Part shown: in pieces, positions 44,820-54,219 of the stretch
Numbering within the stretch: the stretch's first letter is position 1
Layout: the number at the start of each line of letters is the position of its first letter
Notes under the pieces: generated by a model
Told to the model about the DNA's origin: nothing
Databases searched by the model: none
Seen by the model: the letters and a program-made list of their open reading frames with translations, nothing else
Translations under genes and position numbers: made by a program
DNA from: Candidatus Electrothrix gigas
GTDB taxonomy: Bacteria > Desulfobacterota > Desulfobulbia > Desulfobulbales > Desulfobulbaceae
Direction: 5' to 3'
Assembly (NCBI GenBank): GCA_022766165.1
Contig: QYLO01000011.1
Span: forward strand, 1 to 64,000
DNA length: 64,000 nt

Positions 44820-45603
44820 AGCTTACTCCAAGCATAAAAAAGAGTTCATCTCGGAGCTTGCTCAGTTCCGTTTGCTTATTAAAGACAATTCTTGGGTGTG
44901 GAAAATCCAATTTCCGATTCATCTTTACCTGTGAGGGACGTTTACTGAATACCACGACCCGATCTCCCATAATAAGCGCGTCATCAATATCATGCGTTAC
45001 AATTAAAATTGTCTTACCAAGAAACTGGTGCATATTCACCACTTCTTCTCGCATCTTCATGTGGGTAAGAAAGTCGAGTCCACTAAACGGTTCATCCATA
45101 ATAAGAATATCTGGATTAACAGCCAAGGCACGAGCTAATTCTGCCCGACGCTGCATTCCTCCTGATAACTGATGCGGATAGTGTTGCTCAAAGTTATCAA
45201 GCTCCACCATTTCAATATACTCTTGAATTTCTGCTTTTTTTTCTTCAGCATTTTGCATGTGCCGCAGACCTAACTCTACATTTTGCCAGACTGTCATCCA
45301 GGGCAAAAGACCGCTATGCTGAAAAACAAAAATATTATCCGAACTTGGTCCGGTAATTTCCTTTTCATCAATCAGGATAGACCCAGAACTCTGTTTATCA
45401 AATCCTGCAATGATACGAAGAAGAGTTGATTTACCGCAGCCAGAGGGGCCAAGAAGGCAAACCATTTCACCATCTTCCACTTCAATGTTGATATCTTCTA
45501 GTACAGATACCTTTTCCCCGTAGGCAAGACCACTGTCCTCACGTTTTTTTTTGCGTCGATTAACAAATTCTCTACACAGACTATCTATTTTAATATGTCC
45601 CAT
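44809..45603 (-). CDS. NitT/TauT-type ABC ATPase
   Basis: 264 residues. Walker A GPSGCGKST, signature LSGGMQRR, Walker B ILIMDEPFSG and the switch His in VTHDIDDAL are present. The Q-loop FQHSGLLPWMTV is of the Tau/Ssu/Nrt type. It powers import by the neighbouring permease and binding protein. Confidence 0.9.
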   Translation of the reverse strand: MGHIKIDSLCREFVNRRKKKREDSGLAYGEKVSVLEDINIEVEDGEMVCLLGPSGCGKSTLLRIIAGFDKQSSGSILIDEKEITGPSSDNIFVFQHSGLLPWMTVWQNVELGLRHMQNAEEKKAEIQEYIEMVELDNFEQHYPHQLSGGMQRRAELARALAVNPDILIMDEPFSGLDFLTHMKMREEVVNMHQFLGKTILIVTHDIDDALIMGDRVVVFSKRPSQVKMNRKLDFPHPRIVFNKQTELSKLRDELFFMLGVSYAV

Positions 45604-45612
45604 TGTATTCCT

Positions 45613-46395
45613 TTAAACCTGGCTCATGCCCCAGGATGCAGACTCAATCCTGCCAAGACGGCGCATAATATTGTCTAAGTAGAGGCCAATCAGGCCGATA
45701 ATAATCATTCCGTCCATAACGTAATCCAATCGCAAACCGTTTCTTGAATCAAGGATTAAGTATCCAAGTCCAGACTGAACAGCAATCATCTCAGCAGCAA
45801 CTACAACAATCCAGGCAATGGTAACGGTTAATCGCAGGGCTGTAATAATATCCGGAATAATTGCTGGAATAACGATTTTTTGAATTACTTCTTTTCTGCT
45901 AAAGTTAAAGTTGGCAGCAACATAAAAATATGTGGGATTGATCGAATGAACCGCAACAGTCGTTGCCACGACAATTGGGAAAAAACTGGCAAGAAAGATC
46001 AAAAAAACAGCAGGTTGATCCCCAATGCCAAACCAGAGCATGGCCAACGGTATCCAGGCCAGAGGAGATATCGGACGAAGAAAATTAATAATCGGATTCA
46101 ACAGCATAGATGCAATCGGACTTCTTCCTAAAATCATGCCCAGCGGAATACCGAGAAGAGCGGCAAGACAAAAGCCCCAAGTCACTCTGAATAAACTGGC
46201 CACTGTATGCTTAAAAAGAGAACCATTGGCTATCAGCTCAATCATACTCTCAAATACTTTATAGGGGCCGGGCAGGACATTGGTATCCCAACCACTGAAG
46301 CGAACAGTAGCCTCCCACACCAAAATCAAAACCGTAAACGACAGAACCGGGGCTATGTTTTTTGTTAGCGTAGAATGTGTTTCTGTCTTCATCAA
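45613..46395 (-). CDS. NitT/TauT-type ABC permease
   Basis: 260 residues with about six helices. The inner-membrane coupling motif is visible around EVIQKIVIPAIIPDIITALR. WIPLAMLWFGIGDQPAVFLIF is a standard pattern of SsuC/TauC permeases. It is first in the ABC operon on the minus strand; 9 bases separate it from the ATPase. Upstream lies the chemotaxis block (54 bases to the ParA-like gene). Confidence 0.9.
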   Translation of the reverse strand: MMKTETHSTLTKNIAPVLSFTVLILVWEATVRFSGWDTNVLPGPYKVFESMIELIANGSLFKHTVASLFRVTWGFCLAALLGIPLGMILGRSPIASMLLNPIINFLRPISPLAWIPLAMLWFGIGDQPAVFLIFLASFFPIVVATTVAVHSINPTYFYVAANFNFSRKEVIQKIVIPAIIPDIITALRLTVTIAWIVVVAAEMIAVQSGLGYLILDSRNGLRLDYVMDGMIIIGLIGLYLDNIMRRLGRIESASWGMSQV

Positions 46396-46449
46396 TAATG
46401 CTCCGCAATTTCAATTAGTTGTTATCCCATTCTCAGAAGGCGAGAGATA

Positions 46450-47361
46450 TTATTCAATCAGTTCCCGAGCTAAGGCCTGGTATTGCCCAGCAGATCGACT
46501 CTTTTCATCATAATATTGAATGGGAAGATTAACAATATGTGATTCCTGCATCTTGTCGTCAATCTCAATAAAGGTACTACAAAGGACTGCTCCGTACTTG
46601 CGCCGAATCTTTTCATTGATCACCCTTTCTGAGGTTTTCTGCTTATCAAACATAGTAATAAGCACCTTATACTCTATGTCGTGATCAATCCCCTTTAATA
46701 CATTGATAATATCACCAATCTGCGACACGCCATGCATTGAAAGATACTCACAGGTCGTTGGCACAATAACAAGTTGTGCTGCAATTAAAGCATTTAAGGT
46801 GAAAAATTCAATAGATGGCGGTGTATCTATTAAAATATGATCATACTTTTTTTCTACTTCCTGCAACCTGTTGCGAAGTAAATACTCAAAGTTATGTTGC
46901 TTCAGATACCTTTTTTTTAACAGGGCCATCTTACTGTTGGAAGGAAGTAAGGATAAGTTGGGATATTTTGTATGCAAGATAATATCATTGATCCCCTTGA
47001 CCTCTTTATTTAATAACTCATAAAAAGAGCGTGTTTTCCGAAAGCCAAGTAAAATGGTCAGATTCGCCTGCACATCAAAATCCACCACAAGCACCTTTTT
47101 TCCCATCTGTGCAAGGGCCACTGCCAAGTTAAGACAGGTCGTTGTTTTCGCAACACCACCTTTCTGGTTACTCAGCGTAATGATCCGATGGTCAGCCGCA
47201 GTGATCTCATCCTGAAGAAGAAAGGAATCATCTGAAGGATCATTCTTGTACACTGTAAATCTATGATTACACTTGTAACATCGAACCTTTAATGCCGGTT
47301 TAGTAAGTATATCGTCAGCAACCTTATATCTGGTTTTACAGTTGTCGCATGTAATAATCAT
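46450..47361 (-). CDS. ParA-family ATPase with N-terminal zinc finger
   Basis: 303 residues. The first ~40 residues are an MJ0042-type zinc ribbon (C5-x2-C8 and C28-x2-C31). The ParA/Soj ATPase starts at about residue 55: deviant Walker A NQKGGVAKTTT, VVDFDVQANLT and ILIDTPPSIEF. ParA-like ATPases in chemotaxis clusters (ParC, PpfA) place receptor arrays inside the cell. Its position next to cheB and cheA supports this role, or a related motility-positioning one. The zinc-finger fusion is unusual; the finger might bind a partner or a nucleic acid. Confidence 0.85.
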   Translation of the reverse strand: MIITCDNCKTRYKVADDILTKPALKVRCYKCNHRFTVYKNDPSDDSFLLQDEITAADHRIITLSNQKGGVAKTTTCLNLAVALAQMGKKVLVVDFDVQANLTILLGFRKTRSFYELLNKEVKGINDIILHTKYPNLSLLPSNSKMALLKKRYLKQHNFEYLLRNRLQEVEKKYDHILIDTPPSIEFFTLNALIAAQLVIVPTTCEYLSMHGVSQIGDIINVLKGIDHDIEYKVLITMFDKQKTSERVINEKIRRKYGAVLCSTFIEIDDKMQESHIVNLPIQYYDEKSRSAGQYQALARELIE

Positions 47362-47478
47362 AGTGTGCTTCCCTAATATATAAATAAGTATATCTCTTCA
47401 GTATTCTATGCAAGTTGACAGCGGGTCTGCGGGTCTGAGTAGGTATCCAGTACCCTCTTTTGGGGTCAAGAGAGAAGT

Positions 47479-48516
47479 TTAGAGAATAACCGACTCAATA
47501 ACCTCAGCAAGCTTGGCCTCTTCAGCAATTAAATCAACTTTGTTACGTTTTATTGCAGTATCAGTCAGACTGGGATACACACAGGTCTCCACACTTTGGG
47601 CAATGGTTTTACCGGATTTTTTTTGAATTGAGGAAAAACCTTCTGATCCGTCATTTCCATAACCTGTGAGCAGGACACCAACTGTCTTCTCTTTAAAGAC
47701 TTCTGCTGCTGATTGAAAAAAGGTATCCAGAGGATTGTTCACTCGATCTCCAAGCTGAAAACACGTGTCCCCGTTTTCATTGCGTCCAATAGTTAATGAA
47801 TGCGTATTTGACTGGATATAACAAACCCCCTGCTCCAAGACAGTTCCTTGACGAGCAACTTCTATTTTCCATAGAACAAATTCATTAAATTTTTCTGCAA
47901 AAGCAGCAAGTATTTTAGGAGAAATTTCCAAAAGAATAATAGCCGCAGCAGGCAAACCTGCATTCAGCCTTGTCATCAAACGTATAAAGGTGTTTGGCCC
48001 GCTCAATGATGTTCCTATAGCAACAATATATTCAAGAGGTTGAAACCCATATAAATCAGCAAGCCCTTCTTGCTTTTTTTGCATGTTGACTCGCACTCGA
48101 CGAATATTTTGAAAGTTAACAGCTGAAGCCAGTTTAATACGATCAACAATATGCTGTTTCGCCGTATGAATATCGCTTGATATTGCGCCTGAAGGCTTTG
48201 CCACAAAATCAACAACTCCTAGACGTAGGGCCTCAAAGGTGATGGAACCGTCACTAAATAATGAACTCAGCACAACAATAGGAACCGGAGATTCAATCAT
48301 AATGTGACGAACAGCTTGCAACCCATCCATGACCGGCATGTCGATATCAAGCGTAATAACATCAGGTTGCAGTTCCTTTATTTTTTCAAGTCCCTCCAAA
48401 CCATTATTTGCAACTCCAACCACTTCAATATCAGAATCTGACTCTAACAGATCGCTGATGGCCTTGGTCATAAAGGTTGCATCGTCAACAACAAGAACTT
48501 TAAGTTTTTTATCCAT
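47479..48516 (-). CDS. CheB-like response regulator with altered active site
   Basis: 345 residues. The receiver domain (1-120) has VVDDATFM, Asp57 (VITLDIDMP) and VDFVAKPSG. The C-terminal methylesterase domain (about 158-345) retains the nucleophile position (GTS, Ser170) and the Asp loop (GYGNDGSEG). The catalytic His segment QHM has become LEIS, so the triad looks incomplete. Either the His is supplied elsewhere or the protein is a phosphorylated adaptor. It lies between cheA and the parA-like gene. Confidence 0.85.
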   Translation of the reverse strand: MDKKLKVLVVDDATFMTKAISDLLESDSDIEVVGVANNGLEGLEKIKELQPDVITLDIDMPVMDGLQAVRHIMIESPVPIVVLSSLFSDGSITFEALRLGVVDFVAKPSGAISSDIHTAKQHIVDRIKLASAVNFQNIRRVRVNMQKKQEGLADLYGFQPLEYIVAIGTSLSGPNTFIRLMTRLNAGLPAAAIILLEISPKILAAFAEKFNEFVLWKIEVARQGTVLEQGVCYIQSNTHSLTIGRNENGDTCFQLGDRVNNPLDTFFQSAAEVFKEKTVGVLLTGYGNDGSEGFSSIQKKSGKTIAQSVETCVYPSLTDTAIKRNKVDLIAEEAKLAEVIESVIL

Positions 48517-48668
48517 ACCCCAGCTTACCGATACTTTTTTTCTTATAAATAGTTATAAGTTGCACCTAATTAAAGGTGGGTGTATCTACCACAAGCGTTT
48601 CCCCCGGCCTGTGGTCGAGACCAAACCTAAAAATAACAAATAGATACAAGCTTGTTATTTAAAAGTGT

Positions 48669-51600
48669 TTAATGAACCTGCTCCGTTGTTTCCGCAGCAT
48701 GCACTTTTTTCCGCTTAAAGCCCGAGGAACGTTGCCCCTGTTTCATTATCTGGTTTTCTTTAGCTATCTTGACAAGCTCAGGGATATCCAAAATAAGTGA
48801 AATACCACCATCACCTAAAATCGTTGCTCCGCCAAAACCACTTTCAACTCGTAAATAATCAGCAAGCGGTTTAATAACCACCTCTTCCTGGCCAAGAAGT
48901 TCATCAACAACCAAGCCTAGCTCTTGGGTTCCAGTGCTGACCACAACAACAAACATCTTGTCTTCGCTTATTCCCTGACGATCTATGTTATAGATCTTGG
49001 AAAGCTGAAAAATAGGCATGGTATTTTCACGCAGGTGAATAACATGCACACCTTCTATCTCTGATATTTCATTACGAAAAACCCTTAAAGTTTCCTCAAC
49101 AGTGGTGAGGGGAATTGTAAACTTTTCTTTGCCGACCCGTACCATCAGGGCCTGAATAATAGCCATAGTTAAGGGAATCTTAATGCGAAGCTGCGTCCCC
49201 TTCCCCAACTCAGAGGCAATTTCCACTGTACCGTTCAGTTTTTCAATATTCTTCTTGACCACATCCATACCAACGCCCCGTCCAGATGTCTTGGTTGCCT
49301 TTTCAGCCGTACTAAAGCCGGGCAGCATAATAAGACGGGTCAGCTCTTGGTCTGGCATCCGTTCAAGTTCTTCCTTGCGGGCAAGCCCTTTTTCTAGCGC
49401 CTTTGCCTTGATTCGCTTGCTATCAATTCCTCGACCGTCATCTGTAATTTCGAGGACAATATGATCACTTTCGTGAAATGCCTCCAAAACAAGTGTTCCC
49501 TGAGCTGGTTTACCCTTTCGCAGGCGTTCTTCTATACTTTCCAAGCCATGATCAACCGAGTTTCTAATAATATGAATCAAAGGATCTGAAATGGACTCAA
49601 TAACCATCTTGTCAAGCTCTGTTTCTTCACCCCTTGTGATCAGCTTAATATCCTTATTCGTACCGTGTACCAAATCTCGTACCAAACGTGGATAACGCTT
49701 AAAGAGTTGATCAATTGGCAGCATCCGAACCTTCATAACTCCTTCCTGAAGTTCGTTGGATACACGACCGAGATGCACGCCAGCCTCGCTTAATCGGAAG
49801 GCAAATTCATGAAGCGGCTTGAGTTGACTTTTTAAGACACCCGAGGATTCGAGGAGTTCTTGCTCCAAGCTTCTCATCTCGTTGACAAGTTGAGCAAAAT
49901 AGGCTCGACTAACAACCAGTTCACCGACCTGATTCATCAGGTAGTCAATTTTTTCAGCATCAACCCTGATACTGCTTCGCACAGGTACTTTTTTTGCAGG
50001 ATTCTTTTCCTGAATTTCAGATTTTTTAGGCTTTTTCGGTTCCTCGGTTTCTTCAGCCTGCTCAGACTGTGCATTTTTTTGATCTTCTTTAACTTTTTCA
50101 GCTTCTTCAGAAGTTGCGAGTTTGTTACTTTCTTCGGCTATCTCTTCAGCGACCTTCCCAGCTGGCTCAACTACTTCTTCGGTTACAGGCTCATCCTGTT
50201 GATGCACATCCTTGGATATTTTTTCAGATTTGGTGACTTGACCAACTTGACCAACTTGACCAACGTGATCATCCTCCTCTTTTTCAGTATTGGAAGCTAT
50301 AAGTTGATCCAGTAAATGGGCATCAGAACGTGGGGTATGCTCTCCTTCCCCTTCAGATGTGGCGTCTTCTGAAAAAATTTTCGATGCTGCCAGATCCTTC
50401 TGATCTGGACTCTCCATAATTTCCTCTATAACGCTATCTAGCGAACTGGTTGAGGCATTACCTGCATAGTCAGCGTTATCTAAGGCTGTACTCAACTTAT
50501 CGAAAAGTATCTTATCTTCTGCATTTTTTGCTGCCTGCTCAACATCTTGCCTATTCTCAGTATGTTCTGGAGCAGAAGTCGCAGAAACGCTGCTGCTTGC
50601 TACCCAATTATCATCTTGGGAAAAGGCATCCTCTGTCTCCTCTGTTTGAGCAGAAACTTTATTCCCTTGGGAAAACTCAGCAGACCCCGTCAGCGTATCT
50701 TGTTGCATATCCTCAGTAAGCTCGGGATATACCTTTATGATCTTATCAACAAATTCCTGCAAGCCAGCATCAATACCAGAGGCTCTACCTGATGAAATAT
50801 CATCAATATATCCCTCAATCACATTCTGCCACACTTCACAAAACGCTGTAAGGCTAACATACTCCATATAGTTGGCTGATGATGCTAACCGGCCAATAGC
50901 GTCGTGACATTTTTCAAGGATTCTCCTCTTGTCACCACCTCCCATATATTCTGTAATTTTCGCTTGAATATACTCAATATCATCCTTTAATTTTTTCAGA
51001 AAAATTGAAATAAGCTCTTCATCATATTCATCGCCAGAAAGCTCATATTCAAGAGGAACTGTTTCTGCTTCTGGAATTTTTTTCTCTTTGACTTTTTCTT
51101 CAAATCCTGGAGCGTCATCGTCATCCAAGCTCAAAAAATCCGACGGTTTTCCCGCATCAGGAGCTTCAGAGTTTTCATCGGAAAATATAGAATCTAATGC
51201 TCGATCAAGGTCAATACCTTGGGATGCCTCTTCTTCCAGATGAGATGCTTCATCATAGGTTTCTTCTTGACTATCAATATCAACAGGGGAATCTGAAACT
51301 GTGGCTGGCTCTTCACCAGAAAAAATAGAATCTAGGGCAGAGGTAATAGATGCAACGTCTTGCGTGTCGTCTTCGTGACTCTCATCAAGCCCCTCTTCTG
51401 CATCATCGTGAGAGTATCCCTCCATTGCCTGGGGAAATGAACGTATAATTTCGTCCAAATAATCCTGCATAAAAGAAAGGTTGGGCATTTTTCCACTTGA
51501 AAGCTGCTCAACAGCATTCTCAATAGCATGTTGCCAATTAGAGTAATGCTGCGTAAGCTTGTCATAGCCCATATAGTTGGCAGACGATTTAAGACTCTTA

Positions 51601-52265
51601 ATAGAATCACTGCAGCGATAGAGGACATCCTGTTTATCCACAGAAATTGACAGCTCAACTGTCTGCGCATAGAGAAACGGAATATTCTCTTTGAGCTGTT
51701 GCAGAAAGATATCATACAGCTCTTCGTCATATTCATCAGACATGCTTTCTTCAGCAAGAAGAGCCGGTTGTTCCGCTTCCAGAGGTGCCTCTTGTTGACT
51801 CAAAGGATCGGTAGAATCTGTAGCATCTGCTGTATCAACGCTATCAACGGTATCAACCGTATCAATGGGCATTTCATCTCCCTCAACAACCCTTCGTACC
51901 TGTTCTACAAGGTCAGCTACCTCTGTTTTTTCAGTCTGTGTACGCTCCAGTTCGTCAACCAACTGCGTCAAACGATCTTTTCCCGCAATCAGTAAATCCG
52001 TAATCGCCGTGTTCAGGGCAATATCATCCTTACGAATAAGATCAAGAAGATTTTCAAGTTTATGCGATAGTTCAGAAACTCGTTCAATACCAACAAACTG
52101 CGCTGCTCCTTTAATCGTATGAATCGAACGGAAGATTTCATCCAGAATTTCTTTGCCTTCATAATCTTGCTCAAGCTGGAGAAGACTCGTTTCCATCTCT
52201 TCAAGATGTTCTGCCGCCTCAACAATAAAATCCGGTAACATTGATGCGTCTATCATATTCTCCAC
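48669..52265 (-). CDS. cheA: Large CheA histidine kinase with one active and two degenerate Hpt domains
   Basis: 1198 residues, nearly twice a standard CheA. Hpt1 (about 5-115) keeps the phospho-His49 in SIHTIKGAAQF. Two further Hpt-like bundles follow (about 175-283 and 409-515), each starting DEYDEEL; the His position has become Lys (SIKSLKSSANYM) and Gly (AIGRLASSANYM). A long acidic linker (about 515-760) then leads to the dimerisation helices (VDAEKIDYLMNQVGELVVSR), the ATPase (IRNSVDHGLE, DDGRGID, TSGRGVGMDVV) and a C-terminal CheW-like domain. The kinase should phosphorylate the nearby CheY and CheB-like proteins. Short in-frame repeats (VGQVGQVGQV; TVDSVDTADATDSTD) sit in the linkers. 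Confidence 0.95.
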   Translation of the reverse strand: MENMIDASMLPDFIVEAAEHLEEMETSLLQLEQDYEGKEILDEIFRSIHTIKGAAQFVGIERVSELSHKLENLLDLIRKDDIALNTAITDLLIAGKDRLTQLVDELERTQTEKTEVADLVEQVRRVVEGDEMPIDTVDTVDSVDTADATDSTDPLSQQEAPLEAEQPALLAEESMSDEYDEELYDIFLQQLKENIPFLYAQTVELSISVDKQDVLYRCSDSIKSLKSSANYMGYDKLTQHYSNWQHAIENAVEQLSSGKMPNLSFMQDYLDEIIRSFPQAMEGYSHDDAEEGLDESHEDDTQDVASITSALDSIFSGEEPATVSDSPVDIDSQEETYDEASHLEEEASQGIDLDRALDSIFSDENSEAPDAGKPSDFLSLDDDDAPGFEEKVKEKKIPEAETVPLEYELSGDEYDEELISIFLKKLKDDIEYIQAKITEYMGGGDKRRILEKCHDAIGRLASSANYMEYVSLTAFCEVWQNVIEGYIDDISSGRASGIDAGLQEFVDKIIKVYPELTEDMQQDTLTGSAEFSQGNKVSAQTEETEDAFSQDDNWVASSSVSATSAPEHTENRQDVEQAAKNAEDKILFDKLSTALDNADYAGNASTSSLDSVIEEIMESPDQKDLAASKIFSEDATSEGEGEHTPRSDAHLLDQLIASNTEKEEDDHVGQVGQVGQVTKSEKISKDVHQQDEPVTEEVVEPAGKVAEEIAEESNKLATSEEAEKVKEDQKNAQSEQAEETEEPKKPKKSEIQEKNPAKKVPVRSSIRVDAEKIDYLMNQVGELVVSRAYFAQLVNEMRSLEQELLESSGVLKSQLKPLHEFAFRLSEAGVHLGRVSNELQEGVMKVRMLPIDQLFKRYPRLVRDLVHGTNKDIKLITRGEETELDKMVIESISDPLIHIIRNSVDHGLESIEERLRKGKPAQGTLVLEAFHESDHIVLEITDDGRGIDSKRIKAKALEKGLARKEELERMPDQELTRLIMLPGFSTAEKATKTSGRGVGMDVVKKNIEKLNGTVEIASELGKGTQLRIKIPLTMAIIQALMVRVGKEKFTIPLTTVEETLRVFRNEISEIEGVHVIHLRENTMPIFQLSKIYNIDRQGISEDKMFVVVVSTGTQELGLVVDELLGQEEVVIKPLADYLRVESGFGGATILGDGGISLILDIPELVKIAKENQIMKQGQRSSGFKRKKVHAAETTEQVH

Positions 52266-52427
52266 CTTGTAAATATCTGATTATTTTTACATTCAGAGTA
52301 CATATATTTCTATCCGATCCCGATATCTTTTTCGTATCCTTTTGCAATTACCCTCTTATATACTTATATATTTTATTATCCCGGTCCAAGGGCTAGGTAC
52401 CAGGATAGAGGGTTCTTCATTGTCAAC

Positions 52428-53120
52428 TCAGGAGGGCGTTGCTCCGGGTTCCTGCTGATAATCAGAAACCATCTTCTCATCTTTTAACTTAATTTCAAAG
52501 TAACTAAATGACATAACAATAGATTTAAGGTTTTCGTTGTTGCGATGCATTGTACTGATATCTTTTTGTATACCACTTTTTATTAGAGAATCGGATTGCT
52601 CCGTATCCAGTGAAAAATTTAAATCACCGGCAATATTTTCCAACAGCTTGCGAGTGATTTGACTATGATTCCACACAAAGAGCAAGACTTCCTGGGTGTT
52701 TACAGCAAGATCATTAATGTTTTCACCAAGAGAGCCGATTTCATCCGCCCTTTTTATATGATTCAGTGTTTCAAGATGACCATCAGCCATTAACCTGCTT
52801 GCCGCCTGTATTTCAGCGAGGGGCTGTATAATGTTGCTTTTGAAGTAGATCAAAGCGGCGGCTTGAACACTCAGCAAAAGAAACAAAATGACACATACTA
52901 AAGCGTGAATACTTTTTGTTGTCTCGCCGCTGTGCTGAACAAATATATAGAGGAGGCATGCTGTTGCAACTATGGCCAGCAAAAAGTTGAGTACAAAAAA
53001 AATCAAGGTCTTTTTTTTCAGACTCACATCGTTTGCTGCCTTTAACAAAGGAGACATAGGCGACAAATCCGTTTTAAGATGAACTTTGTAGCGACCAGCC
53101 AAACAACCGCCCACCACCAA
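52428..53120 (-). CDS. HAMP-domain membrane protein in chemotaxis operon
   Basis: 230 residues. Two hydrophobic helices (LIFFVLNFLLAIVATACLLYIFV and ALVCVILFLLLSVQAAALIYF) are separated by only about a dozen residues, so there is almost no periplasmic part. A HAMP-like region follows (IQPLAEIQAASRLMADGHLETL) and then a helical tail with no kinase or MCP module. It lies between cheY and cheA and resembles the other short HAMP protein in the window in layout. It may stabilise or tune the receptor array; that is inference. Confidence 0.7.
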   Translation of the reverse strand: MVVGGCLAGRYKVHLKTDLSPMSPLLKAANDVSLKKKTLIFFVLNFLLAIVATACLLYIFVQHSGETTKSIHALVCVILFLLLSVQAAALIYFKSNIIQPLAEIQAASRLMADGHLETLNHIKRADEIGSLGENINDLAVNTQEVLLFVWNHSQITRKLLENIAGDLNFSLDTEQSDSLIKSGIQKDISTMHRNNENLKSIVMSFSYFEIKLKDEKMVSDYQQEPGATPS

Positions 53121-53185
53121 AATGCCTGTAATTTTTTTATGAGGCTATGAGGCTATGATGCTATGAGGCCATAAACGTCATAACT

Positions 53186-53551
53186 CTACTCATCATTCTC
53201 CGCTTTTTCGATCATATCAAGTATTTCTCTTGCCTTATGCTTACTGGCAAACCCTCGCGCTCCGAGCCGCTCAACCTCAGCCCGATATATATCTTCATCA
53301 AGATTTGAGAGAAAAATAATATGTGCTGCACTGTCATAACGTAAAATTTCCTCTGCTGCTGCAAGCCCATCCATTTCACGCATGGTGATGTCCATTGTGA
53401 CAATATCAGGCTTTAAAGACTTATACAACTCAATAGCCTCCAAGCCATTTTTTGCCTGGCCCACCACAATATGGCCTGGTGGCTGCAATAATTTTGCAAT
53501 CATCTTACGCATCATAGATGAATCATCAACTATCAAAACACGTTTACTCAT
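53186..53551 (-). CDS. cheY: CheY-type single-domain response regulator
   Basis: 121 residues, one receiver domain. It has IVDDSSMM, phospho-acceptor Asp54 (VTMDITM), the Ser switch in IFLSNLDE and Lys in FASKHKAREI. It lies four bases downstream of cheW. It is the expected diffusible output of the CheA encoded nearby. There is no DNA-binding domain. Confidence 0.93.
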   Translation of the reverse strand: MSKRVLIVDDSSMMRKMIAKLLQPPGHIVVGQAKNGLEAIELYKSLKPDIVTMDITMREMDGLAAAEEILRYDSAAHIIFLSNLDEDIYRAEVERLGARGFASKHKAREILDMIEKAENDE

Positions 53552-53555
53552 CTGG

Positions 53556-54068
53556 TTATGCTCCTTCTATAGATTTAAGCTGCTTTAATTCATCTGCCAG
53601 AAGAATACTGTTAAAATCAAGCATGATCAACAGACCTTCACCGATATCGCAAACACCCCGAATGTACTGATTGGCAAGCCCAGCCACAACAACCTCTGGT
53701 GGAGGCTCAATTGTATTTTCCATAATTTTAAGTACTCTGGTGACAGAATCCACTATAAATCCCGTGACTCTGCTGTTGATATCCAGAATCAATATCCAGG
53801 CATCTTTTGATGCTGTTTCTTCCCGAAACAAATTTAGTCGCTTTCTCAACTCAATCACAGGAATAATATTACCACGCAGATTAATCACCCCTTCAATAAA
53901 ATCCGGTGAATTAGGTACTGATGTAATAGGAGCTGAACGAATAATCTCCTGTACCATGAGAATATCAACTCCAAATTGTTCATTGCCGATAGTAAAACCA
54001 ACCAGCTGCATAAGCTGTTCTTTTTCTTCTTGGTCGGTCACTTTATCGGCTGCAAAAGTATCAGCCAT
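53556..54068 (-). CDS. cheW: Chemotaxis adaptor CheW
   Basis: 170 residues. The CheW fold is clear from QLVGFTIGNEQFGVDILMVQEIIR, ITSVPNSPDFIEGVINLRGNIIPVIELRKR (split) and YIRGVCDIGEGLLIMLD. It couples receptors to CheA at the array. The gene is followed at once by cheY and preceded by the MCP gene. Confidence 0.96.
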   Translation of the reverse strand: MADTFAADKVTDQEEKEQLMQLVGFTIGNEQFGVDILMVQEIIRSAPITSVPNSPDFIEGVINLRGNIIPVIELRKRLNLFREETASKDAWILILDINSRVTGFIVDSVTRVLKIMENTIEPPPEVVVAGLANQYIRGVCDIGEGLLIMLDFNSILLADELKQLKSIEGA

Positions 54069-54219
54069 GGATTTTCTCCTTTGTTACGAATTAATGACTT
54101 GTATGGTTTCCGGTTCCGTTGGCATTGTCCGACCGCAAAGATACCGCTCCGCGTTCCCAATCAGGGAAGCGCGGAGCAATACGGAGACAGCGAGTATCGA
54201 AAACAGACAGAGGATGAGC

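Noticed and set aside
50225..50265. Tandem ACCAACTTG units as a CRISPR-like or regulatory array
   Set aside because: Only a few 9-bp units inside cheA coding for VGQ; no spacers.
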